NCBI GenBank assembly: GCA_047623555.1
Contig: JBLHMP010000008.1
Coordinates: 4,595-68,594, forward strand
From: NORP181 sp047623555
Lineage (GTDB): Bacteria; Pseudomonadota; Alphaproteobacteria; Rhodobacterales; Rhodobacteraceae
Direction: 5' to 3'
DNA: 64,000 nucleotides
The notes beneath the pieces were generated by a model that was given only the letters and a program-made list of their open reading frames with translations, was not told the DNA's origin and ran no database searches. A program made the position numbers and the translations under genes. Shown one piece after another: positions 7,425 through 16,238 of this stretch. Each line of letters starts with the position of its first letter. The first letter of the stretch is position 1.

Positions 7425-8344
7425 GTCATCCCCATCCGTTTCAGCACATTCCGTTCAATGAGGCCCACAATCGCCACCAGCGTCGCCGCCAATATTGCAG
7501 CAGCAAATAACGCTGACCAAATTTGCACGGTCTGCCCATAATACGACCCTGCCAATAGCCGCGCGCCAAGTCCGGCAACTGCCCCGGTTGGCAATTCACC
7601 AACGATCGCCCCAACCAGCGATGCAGCGATGCCTATTTTCAACGACGTGAACAAATACGGCATCGATGCCGGCAACCGCAATTTCCAGAACCCTTGCGCA
7701 TTACTGGCATGATAAGTCCGCAACAGATCCAACTGCATCGCATCCGGGCTACGCAAGCCTTTGACCATCCCCACAACCACTGGGAAAAAGCTAAGGTAGG
7801 CGCTAATAATCGCCTTTGGAATAATTCCCTGCACGCCAATCGAATAGAGCACCACAATTATCATCGGTGCCAGGGCGATGATTGGAATTGTCTGACTGAC
7901 AATGGCCCAAGGCATAACGCTCATATCCATCACGCGGGAATGTACGATTCCCACCGCTAGTAAAATCCCCAGCCCGGTACCAATGGCAAACCCCAGCAAC
8001 GTCGCACTTAGCGTTACCCACCCATGAAACACCAAAGAGCGTTTCGAGTTTACCTTTTTCATCACCGTGGTATTGAACAGTTCAATCGCCACCTGATGCG
8101 GCGCTGGCAGACGTGGCCGCGCCTGTTCCCACGTCGCAGGAATGGCAAAACTATTGTCCAGCACCAATCTGAACGCGTCCAGATCACGCCGGTCTCTGGC
8201 GCCCGGAGGGGTCACCTCGGCCCCTGCACGCTCGGCCTCGGTCAATACTCCTTTGATGTTCATCGGAATACAGGCCGCATACCACAACGTCACAATCACA
8301 GCGAGCACCGTCAAAACCGGAACAATTACCCTCATACTATCCAC
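7421..8344 (-). CDS. ABC transporter permease with N-terminal extracytoplasmic insert
   Basis: This 307-residue permease is the probable partner of the one encoded at 6507-7424. After a first helix (about 5-25) comes some 75 residues of hydrophilic sequence (around 30-100), probably periplasmic, before the BPD permease core with helices near 105-130, 140-165, 175-195, 235-260 and 275-295. The coupling loop is LLRTYHASNAQGFWKLRLPA. The ATPase gene ends 24 bases upstream, so all four genes form one transcription unit. The extra periplasmic segment may help contact the binding protein, which is inference. Confidence 0.78.
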   Translation of the reverse strand: MDSMRVIVPVLTVLAVIVTLWYAACIPMNIKGVLTEAERAGAEVTPPGARDRRDLDAFRLVLDNSFAIPATWEQARPRLPAPHQVAIELFNTTVMKKVNSKRSLVFHGWVTLSATLLGFAIGTGLGILLAVGIVHSRVMDMSVMPWAIVSQTIPIIALAPMIIVVLYSIGVQGIIPKAIISAYLSFFPVVVGMVKGLRSPDAMQLDLLRTYHASNAQGFWKLRLPASMPYLFTSLKIGIAASLVGAIVGELPTGAVAGLGARLLAGSYYGQTVQIWSALFAAAILAATLVAIVGLIERNVLKRMGMT

Positions 8345-8368
8345 CCGATGAACATCAGGTTAACAAAC

Positions 8369-9151
8369 TCAACCTTCGACATGTCCCGCCCTCAATCCTT
8401 CGCGCACACGGTGCGCGACCTCAATAAACTCGGCAGAATCGCGAATTTCCAGAGGCCGTTCCTTTGGCAGCGGGCTTTCAATGATATCGGTAATCCGTCC
8501 TGGGCGTGGGCTCATCACCACAATTTTTGTGCTCAAATACACAGCTTCGGGGATCGAATGCGTGACAAAGGCGATGGTCTTTTGCGTGCGCGCCCACAAT
8601 TCCAATAATTGCTCATTCAGATGGTCGCGCACAATCTCGTCCAGTGCGCCGAATGGTTCATCCATCAGCAAAATATCAGCATCAAAAGCCAAGGCCCGCG
8701 CAATCGAAGCCCGCTGTTGCATCCCGCCAGATAATTGCCAAGGGTATTTCCCACCAAATCCATCAAGATCAACAAGTTGCAAGACAGAGTTCACGCGATC
8801 TTGCTGTTCTTTGCGCGAAAACCCCATGATTTCGAGCGGCAGTTTAATATTCCCGGCAATCGTACGCCAAGGATACAGTCCAGCCGCTTGAAAAACATAG
8901 CCATAAGCCCTTGACTTACGGGCCTCGTCCGGGCTGACGCCATTGACAGTGATAGTTCCGCCTGTGGGTTGCTCCAGCGCCGCCATAACCCGTAAAAACG
9001 TAGTTTTGCCACAGCCCGACGGGCCGATAAAGCTAACAAAATCCCCTTTGTTGATGGTCAGGGACACATTGCGAAGCGCCTCAACCGGACCATCATTTGT
9101 CTCAAAGACCAGATCAAGGTCTTTTGCCTCAATCACAGTTTCAATACTCAT
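8369..9151 (-). CDS. ABC transporter ATP-binding protein (nitrate/taurine/pyrimidine type)
   Basis: This ATPase of about 260 residues energises the two permeases downstream. It shows Walker A FIGPSGCGKTTFLRV, signature LSGGMQQRASIARAL, Walker B ILLMDEPFGALD and the switch His in FVTHSIPEAV, in the order usual for the SsuB/TauB/NrtD class. ATG 9151 is preferred; a GTG seven codons upstream (9172) is also open. It starts 68 bases after dihydropyrimidinase in the same direction, which ties the importer to pyrimidine degradation. Confidence 0.82.
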   Translation of the reverse strand: MSIETVIEAKDLDLVFETNDGPVEALRNVSLTINKGDFVSFIGPSGCGKTTFLRVMAALEQPTGGTITVNGVSPDEARKSRAYGYVFQAAGLYPWRTIAGNIKLPLEIMGFSRKEQQDRVNSVLQLVDLDGFGGKYPWQLSGGMQQRASIARALAFDADILLMDEPFGALDEIVRDHLNEQLLELWARTQKTIAFVTHSIPEAVYLSTKIVVMSPRPGRITDIIESPLPKERPLEIRDSAEFIEVAHRVREGLRAGHVEG

Positions 9152-9189
9152 CTGAATTTTTGATGCCTCCACCCAGAAGTAAGTTTAGG

Positions 9190-9202
9190 TATATCGTATA
9201 CT
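9190..9202. promoter_or_regulatory. GTATATCGTATAC-type imperfect palindrome before the ABC genes
   Basis: Between dihydropyrimidinase and the ATPase gene lies GTATATCGTATAC, an almost symmetric sequence like the operators of many GntR-family regulators. No promoter could be fixed and it does not resemble the RutR sites of this locus. It may allow separate control of the importer. Confidence 0.25.
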
Positions 9203-9218
9203 ACCTTGAATTTATTAG

Positions 9219-10673
9219 CTATACACCGCTTGCTGGAATACCAGATCGTTGTACCGGTCGCGGAGCAGTCAGGCCTTTCCACTTGGACAACGCGGTATTC
9301 ACAGATGTGTTGGGTTCGCGTTTGACAAATTCGCCATGGCCTTCCTGAGTACGGATTTCCCCGTCATAAACAGCGACCTGGCCCCGTGTCAGGGTAAACC
9401 GGGGGAGCCCCTTAACCGCTTTGCCTTCGAACACATTGTAATCAATAGAGGATTGTTGCGTATCGGCAGAAATAACTTTCTCTTTTTCGGGATCCCAAAC
9501 CACCAAATCAGCGTCAGCCCCCACCAAAACTGCACCTTTTTTCGGATAGCAGTTCAGAATTTTGGCAATATTCGTCGATGTCACTGCAACAAATTCATTT
9601 GGTGTTAACCTGCCGGTGCTAACTCCATAAGTCCACAACATCGGCATTCGATCCTCCAGCCCTCCGGTACCGTTGGGAATTTGAGTAAAATCGTTTTTTC
9701 CAAAACGTTTTTGCTCGGTTGTAAAAGCGCAATGGTCGGTCGCCACGACCGACAAAGACCCAGACTGCAATCCGTGCCACAGGGAATCTTGGTGCATTTT
9801 ATTGCGGAATGGCGGTGACATCACCCGACGTGCGGCATGATCCCAGTCGGTATTGAAATACTCGCTTTCGTCCAGCGTGAGGTGCTGGATCAACGGCTCG
9901 CCCCAAACGCGTTTGCCTTGCATGCGGGCGCGCCTGATCGCTTCGTGACTATCCTCACAGGAGGTGTGAACCACATACAGCGGCACGCCAGTCATATCGG
10001 CAATCATGATGGCGCGGTTGGTTGCTTCGCCCTCAACCTGCGGCGGGCGGGAATAGGCATGCGCCTCGGGGCCAGTGTTACCTTCGGCCAATAGCTTGGC
10101 GGACAGTTCCGCCACCACATCACCGTTTTCGGCGTGGACCATCGCAATCCCGCCAAGTTCGCCCACCCGTTTAAAGGAGGCATACATTTCGTCATCATTC
10201 ACCATCAATGCACCCTTATAGGCCATAAAGTGCTTGAAAGTGTTGATGCCGCGTTCATTTACCACGGTCGCCATTTCGTCGAAAACCTGTTCGCCCCACC
10301 ACGTCACAGCCATGTGGAACGAATAGTCACAATTTGCCCGCGTTGATTTGTTGTCCCAGCGTTTCAGCGCATCCAGCAGCCCCTCGCCTTGATTGGGCAA
10401 TGCAAAATCAACCACCATCGTGGTGCCGCCTGCCAATCCAGCGCGAGTACCAGATTCGAAATCGTCAGTGGAATAGGTACCCATAAACGGCATTTCCAGA
10501 TGGGTATGTGGATCAATGCCGCCGGGCATAACATAGCAACCGGTCGCATCAAGTTGTTCGTCGCCTTTCAGATCAGGGCCGATCTCGGTGATCGTACCAT
10601 TCTCGATCAACACGTCCGCCTTGTAGGTTAGATCAGCGGTGACGATGGTCCCGTTTTTGATGACTGTAGTCAT
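9219..10673 (-). CDS. hydA: Dihydropyrimidinase
   Basis: This 484-residue cytosolic zinc enzyme opens the dihydrouracil/dihydrothymine ring to N-carbamoyl-beta-amino acids, the second step of reductive pyrimidine breakdown. Metal ligands are visible: GGIDPHTHLE around residues 51-60, the Lys to be carbamylated in KHFMAYKGA (about K153), HAENGD, HTSCEDSHEA and VVATDHCAF. The length is standard for bacterial enzymes. AGGGAGAA precedes the ATG. It lies 176 bases downstream of the ureidopropionase-type gene and upstream of the importer, all on the minus strand. It could also act on hydantoins, but the PreTA neighbours favour dihydropyrimidines. Confidence 0.92.
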   Translation of the reverse strand: MTTVIKNGTIVTADLTYKADVLIENGTITEIGPDLKGDEQLDATGCYVMPGGIDPHTHLEMPFMGTYSTDDFESGTRAGLAGGTTMVVDFALPNQGEGLLDALKRWDNKSTRANCDYSFHMAVTWWGEQVFDEMATVVNERGINTFKHFMAYKGALMVNDDEMYASFKRVGELGGIAMVHAENGDVVAELSAKLLAEGNTGPEAHAYSRPPQVEGEATNRAIMIADMTGVPLYVVHTSCEDSHEAIRRARMQGKRVWGEPLIQHLTLDESEYFNTDWDHAARRVMSPPFRNKMHQDSLWHGLQSGSLSVVATDHCAFTTEQKRFGKNDFTQIPNGTGGLEDRMPMLWTYGVSTGRLTPNEFVAVTSTNIAKILNCYPKKGAVLVGADADLVVWDPEKEKVISADTQQSSIDYNVFEGKAVKGLPRFTLTRGQVAVYDGEIRTQEGHGEFVKREPNTSVNTALSKWKGLTAPRPVQRSGIPASGV

Positions 10674-10849
10674 TTAGTTTCTCCCTGTTCTTAATGGGAT
10701 GCCACGAGCAGCTAGTTTGTCGCGATCAATTTCCCTTATACATTAACTATGTCACAGGCCTACTTAACCATCATGGTGTGAGCTTTGGGACTAACCCAAA
10801 TTTTCCATTCCACATTAAGCCTACGCGCTCTGACAAAGAGTGAGTGTTA

Positions 10850-12100
10850 TCACTCCACAATCTCTGCTGTCTCAACAACCGCATGAAACAAAACATTCGC
10901 CCCGGCGGCAGCCCATTCCGGCGAAATTTCCTCGGCCTCATTATGCGAAAGCCCATCAACACAAGGGCACATTACCATCGCGGTTGGTGCCACTTGGTTA
11001 ATCCAGCAAGCATCATGCCCGGCCCCGGAAATCAGATCACGATGGCTCAATCCCAACCGTTCCGCCGCATCCCGCACAGCAGACACACAGCCTTTGTCGA
11101 ATGTCACCGGATCAAAACCGCCAACTTTCTCAAACTCAACCTCGATCCCCATGTCATCCGCAATTTTCCGGCCTTCGACGCGCAGCCGCGCCTCCATGTC
11201 CTGAATCACCGCCAAATCGGGCGACCGGAAATCAACCGTGAACACAACCCGCCCCGGTATCACGTTGCGTGAATTAGGGAAAACCTCGATATGCCCGGCG
11301 GCCCCAACGGCATCCGGCGCATGTGACCAAGCGATCTCGTCCACCTTTTCCAGAATACGCGCCATGCCAAGGCCGGCGTTTTTACGCATCGGCATCGGCG
11401 TTGACCCGGTGTGTGAATCCCGCCCCGTCACCGTCACTTGCGTCCAGGACAAACCCTGTCCGTGGGTAACGACGCCAATCGATTTCCCTTCGGCTTCAAG
11501 AATCGGACCCTGTTCAATGTGCAGCTCAAAAAACGCTCGCATCTTGCGCGCGCCAACTTCTTCTTCACCGCGCCACCCAATCCGGGCCAGTTCATCGCCA
11601 AACTTTTTGCCTACAGCATCTTCGATATTATAGGCCCAATCCTGCGTATGAATGCCCGCGAACACCCCGGACGCTAACATCGCCGGGGCATATCGCGTGC
11701 CCTCTTCGTTGGTGAAATTGGTCACCACGATGGGGTGGCGTGTTTTGATATCCATGTCATTCAGCGAGCGAATGATTTCAAGCCCACCAAGAACCCCAAG
11801 AACCCCGTCATATTTACCACCCGTCGGCTGCGTATCCAGATGCGAGCCGACATAGACCGGTAAAGCATCCGGATCGGTGCCTTCGCGCCGGGCAAACATA
11901 TTTCCCATCTGGTCCAACCCCATTGTGCAGCCCGCAGCCAAGCACCAGCTCTGGAACAATGTGCGGCCTTCGCCATCCTCATCCGTGACGGTCTGGCGAT
12001 TATTACCACCCGCAATGCCGGGGCCGATTTTTGCCATCTCCATCAGACTTTCCCAAAACCGTTCCCCGTTGATCTTTAGGTTCTGTGCCGGTGTCGCCAT
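10850..12100 (-). CDS. M20-family Zn hydrolase (beta-ureidopropionase / N-carbamoyl amino acid hydrolase)
   Basis: This enzyme of about 416 residues is likely to hydrolyse N-carbamoyl-beta-alanine to beta-alanine, CO2 and ammonia, the third step of the pathway. Di-metal motifs are GSHLDTQPTGGKYDG, TNEEGTRYAP, ELHIEQGPILE, GAGHDA and GLSHNEAE. The start ATG 12100 has GGGGGATAA ahead of it; an 18-codon upstream extension lacks support. The RutR-type operator lies 47-62 bases upstream and the regulator gene is divergent. The family also includes L-carbamoylases and allantoate hydrolases; context with PreTA and dihydropyrimidinase decides the call. Confidence 0.85.
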   Translation of the reverse strand: MATPAQNLKINGERFWESLMEMAKIGPGIAGGNNRQTVTDEDGEGRTLFQSWCLAAGCTMGLDQMGNMFARREGTDPDALPVYVGSHLDTQPTGGKYDGVLGVLGGLEIIRSLNDMDIKTRHPIVVTNFTNEEGTRYAPAMLASGVFAGIHTQDWAYNIEDAVGKKFGDELARIGWRGEEEVGARKMRAFFELHIEQGPILEAEGKSIGVVTHGQGLSWTQVTVTGRDSHTGSTPMPMRKNAGLGMARILEKVDEIAWSHAPDAVGAAGHIEVFPNSRNVIPGRVVFTVDFRSPDLAVIQDMEARLRVEGRKIADDMGIEVEFEKVGGFDPVTFDKGCVSAVRDAAERLGLSHRDLISGAGHDACWINQVAPTAMVMCPCVDGLSHNEAEEISPEWAAAGANVLFHAVVETAEIVE

Positions 12101-12146
12101 AATGTTATCCCCCAATTGCGGAAAATTCCGCATTCGCCCGAATGAT

Positions 12147-12162
12147 TTGACCAACTGGTCAA
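12147..12162. promoter_or_regulatory. RutR operator TTGACCA-AC-TGGTCAA
   Basis: The 16 bases TTGACCAACTGGTCAA form a perfect 7-bp inverted repeat with a 2-base centre and match the published RutR consensus TTGACCAnnTGGTCAA at every defined position. The site lies between the divergent TetR-family gene and the carbamoyl hydrolase gene, so it should control the hydrolase and probably the regulator itself. In E. coli, uracil releases RutR from such sites. Confidence 0.85.
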
Positions 12163-12238
12163 AGCAAGGCTATCACGGCGGCATGGGCAGTCAAGAACAT
12201 GCCGCCCTACCAACCGCACAAACAACGATTTGGGACAA

Positions 12239-12844
12239 ATGCCCGCAGCTCGCCCCACCCGCATTCAGAAAAAAAACCGCGCCGCGATACTTAACGCGGC
12301 GTTGGACGTGTTTTCCGCCCAAGGATTTCGCGGTGCAACCGTCGATCAAATTGCCAATGCGGCAGGGCTTAGCAAGCCCAACCTGCTCTATTACTTCCCG
12401 TCCAAAGAGGCGATGCACGGTGCCCTTTTGTCTGAACTGATGGACACTTGGCTGAACCCTTTGCGAGTTCTTAACTCCGACGGCGACCCGCTGGAAGAAA
12501 TCCTTGCCTATGTACACCGCAAACTGCAAATGAGCCGTGATTTTCCGCGTGAAAGTCGGCTGTTTGCCAATGAAATCATTCAGGGCGCCCCGCGCATTCA
12601 TGCCGCGTTGTCGATGGATCTCAAACATCTGGTCGATGACAAGGCCGCGCTGATCCAAAACTGGATTACGGCAGGGAAAATCGCCCCCATCCATCCCTAT
12701 CACCTGCTGTTTTCCATCTGGTCCCTGACCCAACATTACGCCGATTTCGACGTACAAATCCGTGCCGTCCTTGGCAATGAAGACCCTTTTGACACCGCCC
12801 CCGACTTTATCGACACCGTCTATCGTCGTCTGCTGAGCCCCTGA
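12239..12844 (+). CDS. rutR: TetR-family pyrimidine regulator RutR
   Basis: This dimeric repressor of about 201 residues is expected to release DNA when uracil or a related pyrimidine binds. The N-terminal TetR domain (about 15-60) reads ILNAALDVFSAQGFRGATVD then IANAAGLSKPNLLYYFPSKE. The C-terminal ligand domain follows the RutR pattern, with FANEIIQGAPRI and a Trp/His-rich stretch near 155-165. ATG 12239 is used; a TTG three codons upstream is also possible. An exact RutR consensus operator lies about 77 bases upstream, which supports the name more strongly than protein features alone. It is divergent from the catabolic genes it probably controls. Confidence 0.87.
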   Translation: MPAARPTRIQKKNRAAILNAALDVFSAQGFRGATVDQIANAAGLSKPNLLYYFPSKEAMHGALLSELMDTWLNPLRVLNSDGDPLEEILAYVHRKLQMSRDFPRESRLFANEIIQGAPRIHAALSMDLKHLVDDKAALIQNWITAGKIAPIHPYHLLFSIWSLTQHYADFDVQIRAVLGNEDPFDTAPDFIDTVYRRLLSP

Positions 12845-12893
12845 TTCTTCTCGTGTCAAATACCTCTGCCAGCGGCACGCGCCCTAGGGCGCG
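12845..12893. repeat. Intergenic TTCTTCTCGTG...CCTCTGCCAGCGGC element with hairpin
   Basis: Between the convergent regulator and preA genes lies GATTCTTCTCGTGTCAAATACCTCTGCCAGCGGC, given here in two overlapping parts as GATTCTTCTCGTGTC and AAATACCTCTGCCAGCGGC, then the palindrome ACGCGCCCTAGGGCGCGT. It is a close relative of the element at 2979-3028 and probably terminates both transcripts. Confidence 0.5.
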
Positions 12894-12899
12894 TTTACC

Positions 12900-14204
12900 T
12901 TATTCTGCGGCAACAGCTCCGGAATTATTCGGATGCGTTGTCCAGTTGGCATAGTCTTCCTGCACCACCTTGCCGGTCCGCGGATCCACCGACCCGGCGG
13001 CCATTTCAACCATCGTGATACAGTTCTCGACCGGGCAGACTTCGACACATAGATTGCAGGCAACGCATTCCTCGTCGATCACCTCAAACACGCGGTCTTC
13101 ACTCATCGAAATCGCCTGATGCGAGGTATCTTCGCAGGCCGCATAACAACGCCCACATTTAATACATTGGTCCTGATCAATCTGCGCTTTGGCGATGTAA
13201 TTCAGGTTCAGGTACTTCCAATCGGTAACATTTGGCACCGCACGTCCGACAAAATCTGAGACATTATCATAGCCCTTTTCATCCATCCATTGCGATAGGC
13301 CCGCGCACATTTCATCAACGATTTTAAAGCCATAGGTCATCACAGCGGTACAAACCTGCACGTTGCCACAGCCCAGAGCCATAAACTCGGCCGCATCGCG
13401 CCAGTTGGTCACGCCGCCAATTCCGGAAATTGGCAGACCTTGCATTTCAACATCCCGCGCGATCTCGGCAACCATGTTGAGCGCAATCGGTTTCACCGCA
13501 GGCCCGCAATACCCACCGTGGCTACCTTTGCCATCAATTGTCGGCTCGGGGCACATCAGATCAAGATCAACCGAAGTAATCGAATTGATCGTATTGATCA
13601 ACGACACCGCATCCGCGCCACCGTTTTTGGCAGCCAGCGCAGGTTTGCGAATATCCGCGATATTAGGCGTCAACTTCACGATCACTGGCTTGTCGTAATA
13701 TTGCTTACACCAGCGGGTAACCATTTCGATGTATTCCGGCACCTGCCCCACGGCCGCGCCCATGCCACGTTCCGACATACCGTGTGGACAGCCGAAATTC
13801 AGCTCAATGCCATCAGCACCAGTCTCGGACACGCGTGGCAGAATATCCTTCCATGCCTGCTCTTCGCAGGGCACCATCAACGACACGATGATGGCACGAT
13901 CCGGGTAATCCGCCTTGACCCGCGCGATCTCTTCCAGGTTGGTTTCCAGTGGCCGGTCGGTGATCAACTCAATGTTGTTCAACCCCAGCAACCGCCGGTC
14001 GGCGCCATAAATCGCGCCATATCGCGGGCCATTAACGTTAACCACGGGCGGCCCTTCGGACCCCAATGTTTTCCAAACCACACCGCCCCAACCAGCCTCA
14101 AATGCACGTCGAACGTTGTATTCTTTGTCCGTTGGCGGAGCAGATGCGAGCCAGAACGGGTTAGGCGAGGAAATGCCCAGAAAGTTGCTTGTCAAATCAG
14201 CCAT
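12900..14204 (-). CDS. preA: NAD-dependent dihydropyrimidine dehydrogenase subunit PreA
   Basis: This FMN/iron-sulfur subunit of about 434 residues reduces uracil or thymine with electrons from PreT, the first step of reductive pyrimidine catabolism. The N-terminal alpha/beta barrel contains ELNFGCPHGMSERGMG (about 138-153), including the region of the catalytic Cys. The C-terminal domain carries two 4Fe-4S motifs, CIKCGRCYAAC and CVACNLCVEVCP. Of two adjacent ATG codons the second (14204) is better spaced from AAGGAGG. It follows preT by 39 bases, the standard two-subunit arrangement of bacterial dihydropyrimidine dehydrogenase. Confidence 0.92.
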   Translation of the reverse strand: MADLTSNFLGISSPNPFWLASAPPTDKEYNVRRAFEAGWGGVVWKTLGSEGPPVVNVNGPRYGAIYGADRRLLGLNNIELITDRPLETNLEEIARVKADYPDRAIIVSLMVPCEEQAWKDILPRVSETGADGIELNFGCPHGMSERGMGAAVGQVPEYIEMVTRWCKQYYDKPVIVKLTPNIADIRKPALAAKNGGADAVSLINTINSITSVDLDLMCPEPTIDGKGSHGGYCGPAVKPIALNMVAEIARDVEMQGLPISGIGGVTNWRDAAEFMALGCGNVQVCTAVMTYGFKIVDEMCAGLSQWMDEKGYDNVSDFVGRAVPNVTDWKYLNLNYIAKAQIDQDQCIKCGRCYAACEDTSHQAISMSEDRVFEVIDEECVACNLCVEVCPVENCITMVEMAAGSVDPRTGKVVQEDYANWTTHPNNSGAVAAE

Positions 14205-14243
14205 CATAGCCTCCTTGGGTGCAGGGTGGGTAAAAACCCACGC

Positions 14244-15578
14244 TTACCCGATCAAAATTTCATGAATGTCCATCGCCGCATCGCGTCCTTCGGCGACCGC
14301 CGTGACCGTCAGATCATCGCCGCCCGAGGCGCAATCGCCCCCTGCCCAGACATCCGAAACCGACGTGCGGCCAAACCCGGTGACCGTGATTTTACCCGCC
14401 TCAACAGTCAATCCAGACGGCGCGTTGTCCAATGTTTGGCCAATCGCCATAAACACCTGATCCGCAGGTAGGCGAACAACCTCGCCCGTCGCGGTCAGCC
14501 TGCCGTTTTCAGTGTGGGTATAGCCCAGCTCTATTTCCGCGGCCGATCCATTACCCAATACCGCAATCGGTTGCACATGCGTCATGATATGCACCCCATG
14601 CGAGGTGGCCAAATCCTGCTCAAACCGGCTGGCCGCCATCGCGTCCTGCCCACGCCGATAGGCGATTGTCACGTTTTGCGCGCCCAACAGTTTTGCCTGT
14701 ACCGCCGCATCCACCGCCGTCATACCGCCGCCAATAACCACAACATTGCGCCCAACGGGCAACGCCGCAAGGTCACTAGCCTGGCGAACATCTTCAATGA
14801 AATCAACCGCATCTCGGACGCCATCCATGTCGGACCCTTCGGCCTGCAACGCGTTGACACCGCCCAGACCAATCGACAGAAACACCGCATCATACTGGCT
14901 TTGCAGCCCGTCCAGCGTGATATCACCGCCAAGGGCAGAGCCAGTTTGAACCGTGATGCCACCAATTTGCAGCAGCCAATCAACCTCGGCCCCGGCGAAA
15001 TTATTCGTGGATTTATAGGCGGCGATGCCAAATTCATTCAGCCCGCCAGATTTAGCTTTGGCCTCGTGAATAACCACATCATGGCCCAACATCGCGAGAC
15101 GATGCGCACAGGCCAGACCCGCAGGCCCTGCCCCAACAACGGCCACAGTTTTGCCCGTCAGCGCCGCACGGCTATAGGGATGAACCCCCGATGACATCAG
15201 CGTATCGGTTGCATAACGCTGCAAACGGCCAATCTCGACCGGCTTGCCCTCGGCGGCTTCGCGCACGCAGGCCTCTTCGCAGAGCGTTTCTGTTGGACAG
15301 ACCCGGGCACACATGCCACCCAGGATGTTCTGATCAAATATCGTGCGCGCCGCACCGTCGGGCTGCCCCGACTGGATTTGACGCAGAAATAGCGGAATGT
15401 CGATCTCAGTCGGACAGGCCGTGACGCATGGCGCGTCATAGCAAAAATAACATCTGTCCGCCGCAACCGAGGCCTCATGCGGCGCATAGGCCGGATGTAG
15501 GTCGCTAAAGTTTGTCGCAATCTCGTCCGCAGTCAGTCGCCCTGCAACGATACCGGATGCCGTCTGGCTCTGTGCCAT
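14244..15578 (-). CDS. preT: NAD(P)-dependent dihydropyrimidine dehydrogenase subunit PreT
   Basis: This flavoprotein of about 444 residues is related to the GltD/glutamate synthase small subunit and feeds NAD(P)H electrons to PreA. The N-terminal iron-sulfur region has CYFCYDAPCVTACP and CARVCPTETLCEEACV. The FAD site is VAVVGAGPAGLACAHRL and the nucleotide site is VVVIGGGMTAVDAAVQAK. The start ATG 15578 has GGGAGA just upstream; the frame can be extended 17 codons but without support. A degenerate RutR-like palindrome lies about 55-70 bases upstream. It leads the preT-preA operon. Confidence 0.9.
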   Translation of the reverse strand: MAQSQTASGIVAGRLTADEIATNFSDLHPAYAPHEASVAADRCYFCYDAPCVTACPTEIDIPLFLRQIQSGQPDGAARTIFDQNILGGMCARVCPTETLCEEACVREAAEGKPVEIGRLQRYATDTLMSSGVHPYSRAALTGKTVAVVGAGPAGLACAHRLAMLGHDVVIHEAKAKSGGLNEFGIAAYKSTNNFAGAEVDWLLQIGGITVQTGSALGGDITLDGLQSQYDAVFLSIGLGGVNALQAEGSDMDGVRDAVDFIEDVRQASDLAALPVGRNVVVIGGGMTAVDAAVQAKLLGAQNVTIAYRRGQDAMAASRFEQDLATSHGVHIMTHVQPIAVLGNGSAAEIELGYTHTENGRLTATGEVVRLPADQVFMAIGQTLDNAPSGLTVEAGKITVTGFGRTSVSDVWAGGDCASGGDDLTVTAVAEGRDAAMDIHEILIG

Positions 15579-15631
15579 AGGTGTCTCCCAAAACTCGTTT
15601 TCCTTGCATGCATCATGGCACATTCCCATTT

Positions 15632-15647
15632 TTTATCAAATGGTAAA
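15632..15647. promoter_or_regulatory. Degenerate RutR-like site TTTATCAAATGGTAAA upstream of preT
   Basis: TTTATCAAATGGTAAA matches 11 of 14 defined positions of TTGACCAnnTGGTCAA and keeps the inner CA-nn-TGGT core. It lies 54-69 bases upstream of the preT start, where an operator is expected. It is weaker than the exact site at 12147-12162, so control by RutR is inference. Confidence 0.5.
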
Positions 15648-15652
15648 ATTTT

Positions 15653-16117
15653 TCACAGAATCAGCACGCCCATCCTGTCATATGTGGCGGTCGTTGTGGT
15701 CAGATCGTCATAGGTGACCACAACTTTGACCTCAGTAACCGAATTCAGCGGAAATACCCGATACGGCAAACCGTCGTCTTCGGTCACCATATTGGGCACG
15801 GGCTTATCCATATGACAGTCCGGCAAGCCCCAGATTTCGGGCACAGCACCGTTGATGCCAATGCGCATTTCCATCAATCCACAGCGCCACGACCACAGAT
15901 GCGTCACATAGATCAGGTCCTGCCCGTTATATTCACGTACTGCGATCCAGTTGGCGCGGGTGGCGTTCAAAATCGGCTGCACCTCAACCGCAGTGGTAAA
16001 TTTGCCCGTTGGCACCTGCGGTTCGGCGACCTGCTCTGTCGGTATGGCAACAGGCAACGGATCCGACGACATCGCATCAATTCCCAGCGCCACCATGAAC
16101 AAAAATAACCCTAACAT
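15653..16117 (-). CDS. Hypothetical exported protein, 154 residues
   Basis: I do not recognise a family. The chain begins with a hydrophobic segment (MLGLFLFMVALGIDAMS) that may be a signal peptide or anchor. A mostly beta-type domain follows with two conserved-looking Cys (WRCGLMEM and GLPDCHMD) that could form a disulfide in the periplasm. The C-terminal half has repeated Val/Thr strands. ATG 16117 with AGGA nine bases upstream is preferred over GTG 16123. It precedes preT on the same strand but its end lies only 5 bases from the RutR-like site, so co-regulation is uncertain. Confidence 0.55.
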   Translation of the reverse strand: MLGLFLFMVALGIDAMSSDPLPVAIPTEQVAEPQVPTGKFTTAVEVQPILNATRANWIAVREYNGQDLIYVTHLWSWRCGLMEMRIGINGAVPEIWGLPDCHMDKPVPNMVTEDDGLPYRVFPLNSVTEVKVVVTYDDLTTTTATYDRMGVLIL

Positions 16118-16238
16118 GATCACATCCTCACAATTTTAGTCTTTAGAATATCGCAGGGCTTTTGAGATCGTGAAACCCGCTCTATAGTCATCGCAAAACG
16201 GCATTTGCCGTAGCAATATTTCCGCGGCTGGAACCAAT

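Noticed and set aside
10674..10849. Another RutR site upstream of dihydropyrimidinase
   Set aside because: TTAACCATCATGGTGTGA has RutR-like half sites but a three-base centre and a poor right arm; not convincing.
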